DNA of 64,000 nucleotides from Aquatica leii (GCA_035610365.1 CM069432.1:173288035-173352034), one strand, 5' to 3'; positions 1 to 12,819 are shown, counted from the stretch's first letter. Numbers and translations: made by a program. The notes: generated from the letters alone by a model not told the origin.

Positions 1-640
1 TGAACCAACAAATCATTCTTATAACTTTAAAGTTTCTTAGCTACCTATATTGTACGTTTGATCCAAATCTCTTTAGAGGTTTTCAAATAATTTTTTCAAT
101 ACTTTAATTTTAATTTAATTTAATAGTTATAAAAGTACCACATTCTACATATGTACGTACAAGCATCACGTAGAAAATGCAAACGTTTTTAAAAATCAAC
201 TTCCGATTTTTGACTAAAACCGTTTGTATTGTTTTTGTGAAAAATTATTAAAACGTTATGATACTCAAAAAGTGCATAAAATTCATACTAAAGTAAAATA
301 CACTAAGAGTATACGTTTACTGCTTGTTATTAAGCCCATCCAACGTTGTCGGATGTTGGGCTACACAACGTACCGTCCGTGTCTGTAGACAGTTTGTATA
401 TAAAAGCGACCTCTGCAGCGACTAACTCTGAACTATTTTATATATAATGCAGATATAAACGGTACAATATGAAGCCCGGCCAAATTTTTGGATTTACACG
501 TTTTGATGCCTATATAATCGTATTTTGATTATATACACATAGATACGTAGATGAGCCCGAAACCGGGCTTAATAGCGTTTCTTCGGGCTAAAGAGCGTAG
601 CGTTTATATATTCTACGGGCTCAACAGCAACCGGTTTATA

Positions 641-644
<4 letters not shown>

Positions 645-715
<71 letters not shown>
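645..715. repeat. (TA)n microsatellite
   Basis: About 71 bp of uninterrupted TA. It is followed directly by CCGTCTATC and then by several GGCGTCC and GGACGCC boxes to about position 1090. The same junction occurs in inverted orientation at the (TA)n tract near 10018, so the microsatellite belongs to a dispersed repeat family. Confidence 0.9.
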
Positions 716-720
<5 letters not shown>

Positions 721-3700
721 TATCAACGTGGCGTCCAGCCACTACAAAATCATCATCAATTTGGCGTCCATGGTAAATTGGCGTCCGTATATGGACGCCA
801 CTTTGGATTCCCTTATAAAAGTGTTGCGGTAGACCCCTACTACCTACAGACAAAGATTTGGAGGGACGCCAAAAAACGTAAACGTGTCAGAAAATTGAAT
901 AATTTAGTTCAAAAAATTTTCACTACGAGCGCTACTGTCGCCATACATAATTGTATATTGTACGAATATATTTTTTTAAATACATTTCCGTATCAATATG
1001 GCGACCTCGATGTGGCAACGTAGCAGGATGCCATGTTGATATAAAAATGAATATGTATAATTAAATATTGCGTTATAGACGCCAGGACCAGATTAATGAT
1101 TAGGTCATATGCATTATACCAGTTTATCCTTCTAGTTTATAACAAACATTAATGTAGTTTTTACAAGTAATTACCAAGACTTAAACTACAGTAAAACGTC
1201 CGTAACGACGCAGCCTTGCAAAATCAAAGTCAATATTACATATGCTAATTTACTCTAAGTGGTTCTTGATTATAATTAATATAAAGGGTTAATTCTAATT
1301 TCTCATACAATTTTAAACATTTTGTAACAAAAACTTTTTATACATGACGAAGAAAATGTATTAAAAGAACCTGTTTGCAACTTATGCATATAGCTGCTTT
1401 GCGTAATTTTATCATATTATACTTTAATTTTATCGGCGATATGATTAATTATGTAATATTTTTATTTTTGTTGTACTAGCGTTTCTTCTAAAGTAATTAA
1501 AATGCCTCGTTTTATATAAGAAGTAACATTGTCAAGTGTTAACAAATTTTTATTTAACTTCTACAAATTTTTAAAACTACTTTATACACTACTTGGTATA
1601 AAAGAATTGGGAAACAGTGTCACATTGCGACTCTCATATTGAATTGATTAGGAATGTATAATTACCTTATGTTGTATTTTACGTTTTTCTTTTTAAGTTA
1701 GCTATTGAATAACCGAGAAAAACGTGTATTTAGTTGTACAAAAATACGTTTTCGACCATCGTAAGATCGTCGGAATACGCATTCTGGTCACTAGCGGTTC
1801 GGTAGACGATGCAAGTGAAACGCTGTTTGACCACATATTTTTGTCAAAAATGTATTTTAATAAAAATTGCATATTTATAGTATACGATTATAGAAGTAGT
1901 GTTTTTACTAATAAAATTAATTCCGATTTCTTAATCAAAAGTCACAATTTATTTTAATTTTTTTATATGAACATTTCAAAAATTATTACTAAGTTATAAT
2001 CGCCTTTACAGTACAGATGTGTCAATGTTGCTAATGTTTTGTCAAATTTCTGTAAAAAGCATTGTCTAAGCGTGAAATAAAAGAATTAACTTAAAAATTC
2101 AACCAAAATCTAATTAAGAATTTTTAAATGTTATTAATCAAGGCACATTATAGAATTAATGAAATTATAACGAAACTAAGTCTGCTTAAAATTTAAGTTG
2201 AAACGCAAAACATACTTGAAAAAACGCACATGTAACAAAGATAATTAAATCATACATTAGCGATATCGTAGTTCAAGGTAATGCAGAGTAACTGTCAACA
2301 TTATCCGGTACATATGATACGATCACGCATATTTTTAGTTGTCAGAGTTGTGGTATGCTGATTTGGTTAAACTATATTTTATTCTCACGTAATCTTATGT
2401 CTGTCAATTAGTTCAGAATAATTTTTTTGCGTTTTCTGAGAATTTTTCGAAAGTATAAAAATTTTTCGAATTATAATATATTTCTAATTTTAATTAACTA
2501 TTCTGGAGAAGAGTACTATTTTACATATTGTTAAACAATAAAATACTTTTTAGTTTAATAAATTTGCATTATCTTTGCTGTGTTGGTCTACCGAAAGTTG
2601 AACAAAAACGTATTTAATATAATACATCTGTATTATTAAAACTACTGATGTAGATATAACTAGTAAACTTTGTTTGTTTGTAGTTATCACGGAGAGTACA
2701 AAAAATAACGTTGGCCAGAATTTTTTTGTAATTTTTTTTTACCTACTAAAAACAATATCAAATTTAAAACTAACAAGTAACAAATTCAACATTTTACAAT
2801 TAATTGAAACATAGGCTTATTTAGTTTATTTAGTATTTACTAAATTCAGTGTGTTGCTATCATAACGCCAATACGGCGGATAAAAGAAAATCAATAAAGG
2901 ATTGAAAAATAAACAATTTTTATTATTATAATATATAAAGTCTGCAAAGCAATAGTTTTCGAAGAAATAAAACAATTTATTTAAAGATGTGGCTTGCGAT
3001 TAGACTATTTCTGAATCATCAAGTTTAGTTCTAGTTTCTCTTTGTGAGCCAAAATAAGCAGTTGGCTTTTTTTTTTGTGAATCCAAACAAACTAGACTGG
3101 TGTTCCGCTACGATGCGGCCTAAGCCAAAATTCACTTATAATATAAACAAAGAAAACCGCGAAAGATATAATAATGAAAAACGCTAAACGTAATTCTAAA
3201 ATTTTGTTATGTTAATTTGTAATGTTAATTAACGTTAATTAATAAATTAAACACTTTTTTCTAATAATTTTTGAATATGTTCTTCCATTTTAGTCTTGTG
3301 GTAGGAGACACAGATGACCACAATTTGGTTGAGATTTTTTGTAAACAACGTTCGCTATTGTGCACTTCATCACAGCAACAAGCAAAAGTACCCAATTTAA
3401 AAAAAAAGTAATTTTAAAACAATTGAAATGGTAAAACTAGAAAAGTCTATCATTACAATTAAGATATTTTGTGAACTATGAAAGTAATTATTGTTTATTA
3501 AACTCTTTTATAAAGAAAAATAAATAGCATGACTCTAAAGTTGTGTTACGTCACTGGTTACGTAATATGTATTCCTTTGTTATTGAATTGTGATTTGACC
3601 ATAAATGTTTTTTTTCCTTCTTTAAAATTAATTAGCTAATTTGATTGCGGAAACCTATAAACATGTCTTCTTTAAATGCTCATTTAACAAAGGTACTCAG

Positions 3701-4282
3701 AAACATTATTATTAACTATTTAGCCTTACCAATCTGAGATATATATATATGTATAAATAAATCGTAGTAGAATCCACATTTCCACAAGTTGCATTCATTT
3801 TACAGTTTTCCATTATGGATAAATCCTGTGTTGTCGTTATCATACAAGCTGAGCTTTTGTCACACGTTGCAGTGTACATCTTTAGAGCCTGGAATAACCA
3901 GTTTATGTTCACTGCGGCAACACGTGATTTATCCAGAATGAAAAATTGTAATAAAAATAAAATAGTACTACAGTAGTATCCAAGCCTTAACCGCGAAAAA
4001 GTAACAAATACGTTCTGTTAAAACAATGAAAAATACAAATAGAAAACTAAAAAAAGTATGTTTTCTTCCCAAGTAGCATCCAAGATAATTCATGTCAGTT
4101 GAGTTTATTGATTATTACATATTTAACACTTTATATGAAACTTACGGGTAATTATAACTTTATTCTATTAATTTATAGGGAAAATTACGTGCATTCATCT
4201 TTTTTTAACCACTTTGTAGTTCTGCAGCTTTGTGATAAAAAGTAAGGCTTTATCAACGTTATTTTTACTAAGTAAAATCTCT

Positions 4283-4405
4283 TTCAGGTTTCTTTAACTT
4301 TAAAGTGGAAAATTGAAGTGGCGGCCACTAAATCGAATCACCAAAATCATACCTTAAAGTAACAACCACTTTAAAGTAGAAGTGAACTTAAAATATACCT
4401 GAAAA
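4283..4405. repeat. Foldback (MITE-like) palindrome
   Basis: An imperfect inverted repeat. The inner arms are ACTTTAAAGTGG (4297-4308) and CCACTTTAAAGT (4366-4377). The outer arms are TTTCAGGT near 4282-4289 and ACCTGAAA near 4397-4404. It encodes no protein and looks like a small foldback element. No target duplication was identified. Confidence 0.5.
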
Positions 4406-4823
4406 GCAGTTTCACTTTAGAATGGTAGGTTGTCGTTGTAACGTTAGAGCTACTTTCATAAGTGATTTTCACAAGACATTTTAGATTAAAGCCACCAGAT
4501 AGTGACATAATTCATATAACGTCGCTATTCATTATTTTATTTTCCACTTTGTTATAACTTACTCATAACGCCTAGGATACAAGATTCGTAATAGCCAATT
4601 GTGTACCAATCGCGTTATTACGATGGTTACGCCTAGAGAGCAACAGGATGCAGCCCAAGGGTCTCTGGCCCAAAGGATGTATGTTGTTCAATGAGCGTAA
4701 TTATACAGTAACTCCAGTAGTACATACAAAATTTTATTTTTCTCTTTATATAAAATTTTAATTAAAAATTAAGTATATAAGAAGAAATAGAAAACTTGTT
4801 ACCATCAAAATCTAAAAAGGGCA

Positions 4824-4881
4824 TTATGAGAGTGCGTTATGAATTTATAACGTCCTCTAAATTCATAACGCCGTCTCATAA
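4824..4881. repeat. 24-bp inverted repeat with 10-nt loop
   Basis: The arms at 4824-4847 and 4858-4881 can pair along TTATGAG and GCGTTATGAATTTA with one short mismatch block. A 10-nt loop separates them. No gene ends next to it, so it is probably the core of a foldback element and not a functional terminator. Confidence 0.6.
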
Positions 4882-5129
4882 GGCTCTGATTGTTATGTGT
4901 ATGTTTACATATTTCGTATCCTAGACATTATGAATAAATTAAACAGAGTGAAATAAACATATACATAACATTGGGTATTTTGTGTTTGATTATTTTGTTA
5001 ACTTACAGCACTGCATATAATAAATTTAATTTATTTGTTATAAACTTTGCAGTACCTACTCCGTGGAAGAAATCACTTGCAAATCAATTTGATTACGATA
5101 ATCCTAGCAAGCATGTGCGGAGCCTTTAA

Positions 5130-5145
5130 CCCGGCATCGGTCGGG
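5130..5145 (+). repeat. piggyBac left terminal inverted repeat
   Basis: CCCGGCATCGGTCGGG directly after the TTAA target site. It matches the reverse complement of the right end at 15 of 16 positions. Confidence 0.85.
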
Positions 5146-5427
5146 GGTCTTGTAGACCCCATGCAGACCTAGAGCGCCGTATTTTTTTCCGCCGATACGC
5201 TTGCGCAACCAGCCGTTGCAATACCCTCCGCTCAAATGTTATGCTGTCGCGTGCAGCACAAATTTTAGTCGTTGTTGTGAGTGTAAGGAATCTACATTGC
5301 TGCAATTTTGCTTGGGGCCTGACAAACCCCACCCAACCATTTACGTGACATTTTGTGAGATAGTTGAAGGTAAAGAATTTTGGTTTATTTTTTTGTATTT
5401 ATGCCAAACAAACAAATTCTAGCTGTC

Positions 5428-7208
5428 ATGGCATCTGGTTATTATGAAAAAAAGCAAGAACGTCTATTAAACTTCTGGAAAGAGTTGAATGAAGAAGAAG
5501 AACATTTCATAGATTCAGACAGTGGAAGTGAAATTAATATTGAAGATTCTCAGGAGGCTAAAGAACTACAGGACAATATCACAAGCGCAGATTACGAACA
5601 TGAAGTTGACGATGCTGAGGGAAACATTCTGGAAGAGGAAGACAGTTCAAACGATGATGAATTAGATACAAGTACTGGTACACATTATAAAGGTAAGGAC
5701 GGCACGAAATGGTTGAAAACATATAGTAATAAGCGGGTTCGGACCAGGGCGGAAAATATAAAAACGCATTTACCAGGAGTTAAGCAAAGTGCACGAGATT
5801 TGAAAACACCTCTTGATTGCTGGCTATCATTTATTGATAATGACATAATTTCCGACATAGCAAAATACATTACAATAAAAATAAGACAAAAATCCGTAAA
5901 TTACAAACACAATAAGGACTTTTGCAATGATGCAAATGAAGTGGAAATTAAAGCAGTATTTGGATTACTTTACCTTGCAGGCGTGTTAAGGGCAAATCAC
6001 AGGAATTTAGAAGATTTTCGGAAAACTGATGGTACCGGCATAAATATATTTCCCGCAACCATGTCGGCCAAAAGATTCATGTTTTTGATAACTTGTCTAC
6101 GATTTGATAACGTCGAAAACAGAGCGGAAAGACTGACAATAGACAAACTTGCTCCAATAAGAGCAATTTTTGACAAGTTTGTCGACAATTGTCAATCTGC
6201 ATATACTGCAAGTGCGTATCTAACCTTAGACGAAAAGCTCGAGTCGTTCCGAGGGAGATCTTCCTTTCGGCAGTACATTCCAAACAAGCCGGCGAAATAC
6301 GGCATAAAAATACAAGCTTTGGTTGATGCTAAAACATTTTATACTTTGAATATGGAGGTATATACAGGAAAGCAGCCTGATGGGCCATTTCAAATGAGTA
6401 ACACTCCAAAAGACATAACTCTTAGAATGGTTGCACCAATTTCAGGGACAAACCGAAATGTTACCTTTTATAATTGGTACACAAGTTATGACCTCATCCA
6501 GGAACTCTACAATAATCATAAACTCAGATCCGTCGGTACTCTAAGAAAAAACAAGCGACAAATTCCTTCACCATTTCTCTCAACTAAAAACAGGTCAGTG
6601 CCTTCCAGTTTATTTGGTTTTCAAAAAAACATAACTATCTTGTCATATATGCCTAAGAAAGGCAAGAATGTTTTACTTCTTTCATCATAATGATACAATT
6701 AGTGAAGATTTCGGCGAGAAGATGCTTCCTGAAATTATAAGCTTTTATAATTCAACAAAGTCTAGGGTTGATATAACAGATAAATTATCTGCATCCTATA
6801 ACGTAAGTCGCAACAGCAAAAGATGGCCCCTAACAATTATGTTTTGTCTGCTAAACATTGCTGGCATCAACTCACAAGTTTTGTATAAGTTTAATACCGG
6901 CGATCAGAAAATAAAAAGAAGAAATTATTTAAAAGATTTAGGGTTGGCCTTAGTCAAAGAATATGCACAAGCTAGAAAAAACAATCCCAGGATGAAACGA
7001 GTTTTGAGAGAAAAAATTAGAAACATATTTGCAGTCGGAACAACCCCCAAATAAAAAACCAGCTGGCGTTCGTGGTCGATGTGGTATTTGCTCTCGAAGG
7101 ATGGATAAAGAAACACAATATTCTTGCCATAAATGTAATATTTTTCTTTGTTTAGACCATGCTGTTATGCAATGCGAGTCCTGTGCTCATACATCCGATG
7201 CTGTATAA
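5428..7208 (+). pseudogene. piggyBac transposase, frameshifted
   Basis: This is a cut-and-paste transposase of the DDE_Tnp_1_7 (piggyBac) type. The start chosen is the ATG at 5428 (MASGYYEKKQE). An acidic N-terminal region is followed by the catalytic core. The first catalytic aspartate is in LTLDEKLESFRGR. The expected second aspartate, in a D-N-W/F-Y/F-T-S block, reads YNWYTS (near 6470), so it is lost. The frame shifts near 6680, between NVLLLSS and HHNDT. It shifts again near 7050 before a cysteine-rich C-terminal finger (CGIC, CHKC, CLDH, CESC) that ends at 7206. The missing aspartate and the two frameshifts make it inactive. Confidence 0.9.
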
Positions 7209-7712
7209 TGTAGTACGAACGTGTACGTGTATTTTTCTTGCCAATGTTTTAGAGAGTGTTATTTTTTAGTTTCTGTTTTGTAATTTATTTTAAATTGGCG
7301 TTCTATAAGATTTATATTTAAAAAAAGCACGTCTATATTTGACCAGATTGTGTGCCCTTATTTTTGAACTTATGATTGTCCTATCTGTTTCTTGTATTTT
7401 TTATGTTTTGTTCCAAGTTTTTTCAAGTCAAAAACTTGTTTAAAACACGTTTTTGGGATACTTTAAAAAATACTGTGATTTTTTTAAATATTAAAACATT
7501 TAAGACTCTAAATTTCTAGTGTTTTAATAAAATATGATATTTTTTCAAATAAAGACCATCTAACTTTAGTTGCATATTTGTTTAATCCAAATGAGGCCAA
7601 AACAAATAATTTTAGTCAAATAATGCCTAAAAGTTTATTTTGTCCCAGATTATGACTTACAAACATTGAGGTCCGCTAGACCCCACCTGACCGCTTAAGT
7701 AACTTCTGACCA

Positions 7713-7728
7713 CCCGACCGACGCCGGG
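7713..7728 (-). repeat. piggyBac right terminal inverted repeat
   Basis: CCCGACCGACGCCGGG, followed by TTAC where an intact insertion would show TTAA. Confidence 0.8.
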
Positions 7729-8259
7729 TTACAATAGTTGTCGCAAGAATTTTATATAATTAATATATTAGGTTTAAGTTACAGAACATGTAAAGCTCTA
7801 ATAAATAATTTGCTGTTGCATCCATACAACATTACAGTTGCTTACACTTGATTACGACAAGTGACTAAACTACTGTTATTGGTTTAACGATAATTTCAGA
7901 ATTGATAAAATATTAAATTCGACTTCCTTTAATAATGAAGCAGATATCACTCCATAACAACTGCAAAATATTTTTAAGAACATTAGACGGAGATTTGATA
8001 TGTGCATAAATAACAATATTGATCACATCAAGCACATAAGTAATTTAGAAAATTAAAAATGTGTAAGCTGAATAAGAATACGTTATGAAATGTAATTGAT
8101 AGTAAAATATAAACTAGTTGTAGTAGTACGATGTTACCAATAATTGAGAAAAATCTAGTACGAACAGTCAAGCCATCTTTACCACTACGCCTAGTGTACG
8201 TACATTGTACATCTAATTGTCACTGTTTTGTACATAATATGTAATAATAAAAAAAAACT

Positions 8260-8331
8260 TTCACGCGACTAGGATTTGAACTCTTGTTGGCGTAGTAAGC
8301 AGATGCCTTACCAAGTATGTCACGACGACTT
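8260..8331 (-). repeat. tRNA-like / SINE-head relic
   Basis: On the minus strand an A-box-like TGACATACTTGG precedes a B-box-like GAGTTCAAATCC at about tRNA spacing. The acceptor and T stems do not pair properly, so it is not a functional tRNA. A tRNA-derived SINE head or an old tRNA pseudogene fits best. Confidence 0.35.
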
Positions 8332-10014
8332 AATATTTTTACATATTATATAAATGGCTTTTATGTTCTAATAAATATCTTTTATTAGTTGCTTTTAATT
8401 ATACACTTTAAAACCACACTGAAGATTGAAAGATACCTAAAACAGCACTACCATCAAAATGTTTATAATCAAAAATCCTTGTACATTAACGTACGGACAA
8501 TGTACGCACATATTAGGTACAGGTACGTGCAGCATATTTACATTAAAGTCTGTACTAATTAATTTTGTTTTTCTAAAAAAAAATTGATGGTGCATAGTGA
8601 TATCTGGATCTATAACCTTTACATTTAACAGTAAATTTGCATTTGTCGGAATTTTGCTCATAGTAAATATTGTTCAAATTCATTATATACATCTACTTTA
8701 TAGAAGCTAAAAACATCTTGACCAAAGTAAATTTAGTTGTACCATTTATAAAATAAAGAGATGAGAAAGTATACAACATTTAAAAATGAAACAGATACAT
8801 AAATACATCTCCGCTAGAAGACACTCACCACGCTGCTATTTAGCAGCCACGTGGATTTTAAGTGACTGTAAAGATATTTTATAAGTGATAAAATAGTTGT
8901 AATCACGTAACAGCCAAATATTTGTTTTCCATTTTGGTGGTAGTCACGGTATAGAACTGTACCGTTAATGTGGTAGTGACTAGTGGGAAGCTATTCTATA
9001 GTTCCATATGCTAAGATAACACACATTTTACTTTTTAAAGCAGTATTTTGCAATTTTTTAAAAATTTATTTAAGCTTACATAATCACTGCGTAGTTTACA
9101 AAATGGCTAAATTACTAGTCCTTTTTCTTTTCTATTTTTCTAAAAAATCTACTAAAACTTACTCTTTTTTATAAATTTGTATCAGTTAGTGTTTTTATGT
9201 ACTGATGATTCTTGATTTAATTAATTTTAATCTACGTTACTATTTGAAAACAAATTGCGTAATTAAGAAAAACCTGCACATAAATTTAAATATAAATATT
9301 TAATACGTATATGTGCATTAAACCAATGACAAAAATTCAACACTTTTCTAGTTAACTGATTTCCATTTTGTTGCTTACACTGTCATATGTCTTTTAAGTT
9401 GTTTTACAATGTTTTTATTCGGAATAAATAATTTATTATGTTTCTTAATTACTGCACATTACATATTTGCAAGAAATACAATTGTTAGTTAAAATTTCGT
9501 TTTATGCTCTAACCAAAATTTTAAAAATATTTACGAACAGATGACAAAAACATAATTAGGTTAAGTTTAGCAGAAGTACAATAATTGTTTCAAGGAAGTA
9601 ACAGAAAAGATCAAGTTTCTATAACGGTTAAAAGTTTATTTACATAGCATGTTTGATGAACTGCTATAAAGATAATCGAGGTTCAAGGTTGTAATCTAAT
9701 ACTGGTTGCAACAACTGGCAACATTGCTTGGATGTCATTTAACGGATATATGAAAGTGATCTGTATATTGGTCGCCAGTTTGTAGTAAAATATTCATAAT
9801 CGTATATTGGACGCCATTTGATTCATTTATAAAAGGTCGCCAAATTGCAACGTATTTAAACTTTTTATTATTTACATTTTTACAGTTCTTATTGCTAATT
9901 GATTCATAATATAACAAAAAAGTTTATATACACGAATCAGATTGTTTCTATCACAACGGGAAGCGGTGGACGCCAAAAAACTTTGTTATGTGTTGTCGCC
10001 ATTTAGATAGACGG

Positions 10015-10017
<3 letters not shown>

Positions 10018-10079
<62 letters not shown>
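10018..10079. repeat. (TA)n microsatellite
   Basis: About 60 bp of TA preceded by GATAGACGG. This is the same flank, inverted, as at the (TA)n tract at 645-715. Upstream, several GGACGCC and GGTCGCC boxes recur between about 9770 and 10005. Confidence 0.9.
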
Positions 10080-10082
<3 letters not shown>

Positions 10083-10234
10083 TAAGTTTTTGTTTTAATA
10101 ATGTTTATTTTTAAAAAGTTTATTTGCTACAAATTTAATATAAATTGAAACGTATAATGTGAATAATCGGTAGACAAACTAATAATGCCTTTCTATTAAT
10201 TTTCACTTCCTTAAATAAACTCTTATAATTATGC

Positions 10235-10470
10235 TTATTCTAAAATTCCTTCGGTCACTGCACTAGTTTCCGCTAATAATGTTTGATCGGCAGATACTTC
10301 CGATGTAACTCCTCCATGGCGGGTCAAAAAACTATCCTCAGGTTTTTTCACTTTCTTTCCGCACATTTTAACTTCAAACTTTTTCACTTTATTCGCGCAC
10401 ATCTTAATTTTAAACTTATATAATACAAAAATAACAATGATCATTACAAGTACTATTGATACATAGAAGG
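10235..10470 (-). other. Short frame with one membrane segment
   Basis: Read leftward, the frame gives a hydrophobic segment (FYVSIVLVMIIVIFVLY) followed by a basic tail. The tail contains two similar units, KIKMCANKVKK and EVKMCGKKVKK, and the frame ends at 10235. Upstream the frame meets stops near 10490. It could be the tail of a decayed envelope-like or other single-pass membrane protein, or chance. I do not recognise a family. Confidence 0.25.
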
Positions 10471-10737
10471 GCAGCTTAATTTGTAAGGGACTATTTTATT
10501 TTTAAGGATTCTGCACATATTTATCGTTGTCTCCTCTGTTCATTTTCCTCCAATTTGAGATAATTCCTTTCCCTAATAATAACTAAATGGTTTAGTACTG
10601 CTTCAAAGTGTTTTTATATTAAATGTATCTTATACCATAATATTCATATCATTATCAGTATCACAAACTAAGTACCCAGTTAGCAAAACGCTACTTTATT
10701 GTGGAACTTTAGGCTACTCAATGGTTGTTAGGAAGTG

Positions 10738-10800
10738 ATATTGGCTTAAGTAGCTAATTGGCAACTTAAGAAACTTCTTAAGAGCTTAAGTGCCAATATA
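10738..10800. repeat. Nested palindrome (foldback core)
   Basis: TATTGGCTTAAG at the left pairs with CTTAAGTGCCAATA at the right. Inside lies a perfect 18-nt palindrome, CTTAAGAAACTTCTTAAG. Related AGCTACTT and CTTAAG words recur at 12360-12620, which suggests a family of foldback elements. Confidence 0.55.
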
Positions 10801-12138
10801 AAATTGCTCAGTTACTTAAGAACCACTAAAGAATCCTCTTTATTAGTATTATTGTTTCTTGAAGCCGACTTTGTTACTTTAAAGGAGCTGTTCTTTTTTT
10901 GTTAATCAGTTATTGTCATTCATATTTACAAAATGGAGAGCTTAAAAAAATTGGGACAAACAAAACCAGCTGTTACATTCTTTTCATTTACTTTTTTCGT
11001 AGGATTTTGTAGATTTTAAAGGTGTTTTTAGTGAGGTTTTTATTTGACAACACAAAATTGATTACCAATGTTGAATCCTTATTGACAAATTGTGCTGTGA
11101 GTTCATAATAAGGATTTATTTGTAATAGATGGTCTACCGTTACACAGTGAAGAAGATGTTTGATAAAGTTTTCCAAAGAAAAGATGCGGATGGTCAAATA
11201 TTTTATTCATTCAGTTGTTCGTGTCTTGTCGATTTTCAGTATTATGTAAGAAATATAAGTACGAGTAGTTTTCACATATCAACCATTAAGTTTATTTAAT
11301 CACTTAGTATAAGTACCTACATTGAAAACTAATTGCACTAGGTACTACTTAAATTTTTTGTTTATTTTTTTTCGTATCCTTTCTTTCATGCAAAACATCT
11401 CCAATTTGCTAACGAATAACACCCTTTGTATATCCCATATTCTGAGATCGTACCCAGTCTAGATATTTATATTTCGATTTTGTGAAACTTTCTCTTTAAA
11501 TTGCAGCATAGTCTCTGTGCTGTTGTGTGAGTTCATTTTTATGCACAAATATGTGTCGAAACAGGAATTAAATAAAATGATACTTGATCCTTATTTAATT
11601 ACCGTACCCCACAACAGTACAATTATGTAACATTCCTTCTCTGCTAAAATTTAAATGCAACGGATAAAAAAAACAACATACATTCATTGAAGCACATACC
11701 AATTAAACCACACTTAATCCTTGTTTTGTATTATTTCCTTATAAATATAAGCAAACAATCCACACACACAGAAAAATAAATACTTAAAAAATCTCAAAAA
11801 CATCTGTTACACGGTTGTCAATATTGAAAATATTATGACAAGTCGTATGCAAGTCGTGTAACGCCGAATACAGAATCAACTTATTAAAATTAAATAAATT
11901 TTATTTAAAATCTATTTTTTTTTCAATAAAATTACTGTCGCACGTTAGAAAATTATATCAAAAATTTATCAATGATACCTATAATTACAGCAATTTCTTA
12001 TAAAAAGTACTGGTTTGAACACAAATAACTATTTCAAATTCAAAACTTAAAACTATGATCTAAAACGCACATGTTTTTCGTATTTTAAAATCAAAGATTA
12101 TTAAAATATTAAGCAGTCCGTTAACGCAACATGTATGT

Positions 12139-12216
12139 TGTAGGATAGCTCAGTTGGAATATCAATATATGACGAATCCATCAGGTAGGAGATCATAGGT
12201 TCAAATCTGACCCGGG
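12139..12216 (+). repeat. tRNA-like / SINE-head relic
   Basis: TAGCTCAGTTGG (12146-12157) matches the polymerase III A box, and GGTTCAAATCT (12198-12208) resembles the B box, at tRNA-like spacing. The D and acceptor arms do not pair, so this is probably a tRNA-derived SINE or pseudogene. Confidence 0.4.
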
Positions 12217-12819
12217 AAATATTCAAGCAACTATCATTTAAGTGTGTAAATATGCGTTTTTAAAATATAAATGTATAATAAATACCTGTAAACACGTAGG
12301 CAAACGAAGAAGTAAAATAATTACAATAAGTAATCAATTTTATTCTTTGGTTAATTTTTAAGCTACTTAGAGGTAGTAAAAATAAAGCTATTTACTCTGT
12401 ACAGTTGTTTCTGAAAGCTGGTTTATTGTTCCTTTGCAGCTTCCATAAAGCTTTGCTAACATCACAAAGAGCTATATAAGCCCGATTTTATTGCATTAAA
12501 GGAGCTACATATTTGCGGATTTTTTGGTTACTTAAACGCTTCATGGAGGCTTCAGTTTTTCCACAAGCTACTTAAAAGTGTCCTAAAGAGTAACTTTATA
12601 AGCTAAAGTACATATCGGGTATTTTTTCATTTCAATTTTACTCACCGCTAATGCTTTAACTAATGCTTTACATTTTAATAACAATCAATATGGCAAAATT
12701 TACCGGAAAATATAAATAGGAGCATATGAAACTGGATTACGGAATAACTGTTTTAAAAAATTGCATAATCATGTTAATGTATAAATTAGCATATAGTTAA
12801 AGGAAACGCTACAGTCGTT

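Larger units (their letters stand above)
1..5125. other. Gene-free AT-rich region
   Basis: No open frame here looks like a conserved protein. The short frames around 551-1023 and 1724-1957 are driven by a (TA)n tract or have no recognisable composition. Local structure includes a TATA-like stretch near 396-405 and an 18-nt palindrome of AGCCCG and CGGGCT arms near 554-571. Two foldback repeats at 4283-4405 and 4824-4881 are listed separately. I see no RNA gene and no recognisable transposase. Confidence 0.6.
5126..7732 (+). mobile_element. Decayed piggyBac DNA transposon
   Basis: The left end is TTAA (5126-5129) followed by CCCGGCATCGGTCGGG. The right end is CCCGACCGACGCCGGG (7713-7728) followed by TTAC, a one-base change from the expected TTAA. 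The 16-bp terminal inverted repeats differ at one position. Just inside the left end, GGGGTCT and AGACCCC form a small hairpin, and a similar element (GGTCCGCTAGACCCC) lies near the right end. The element is about 2.6 kb, a usual size for the family. It holds one transposase gene, now broken. Confidence 0.9.
7733..12800. other. Intergenic region with repeat relics
   Basis: No convincing gene lies in this 5-kb AT-rich stretch. It holds two tRNA-like relics (8260-8331 and 12139-12216), a (TA)n tract at 10018-10079, a palindromic foldback at 10738-10800 and a second, weaker foldback near 12360-12620. A short frame with a membrane segment lies near 10235-10470. All are listed separately or under findings. 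Confidence 0.55.

Noticed and set aside
644..853. Minus-strand frame over the same microsatellite
   Set aside because: Most of it is a TA-derived Y-I repeat.
551..1023. Overlapping frames with long Y-I repeats on both strands
   Set aside because: They are translations of the (TA)n microsatellite, with no protein-like flank.
4824..4881. Rho-independent-type terminator
   Set aside because: Eukaryotic context, no gene ends beside it and no T-tract follows the stem.
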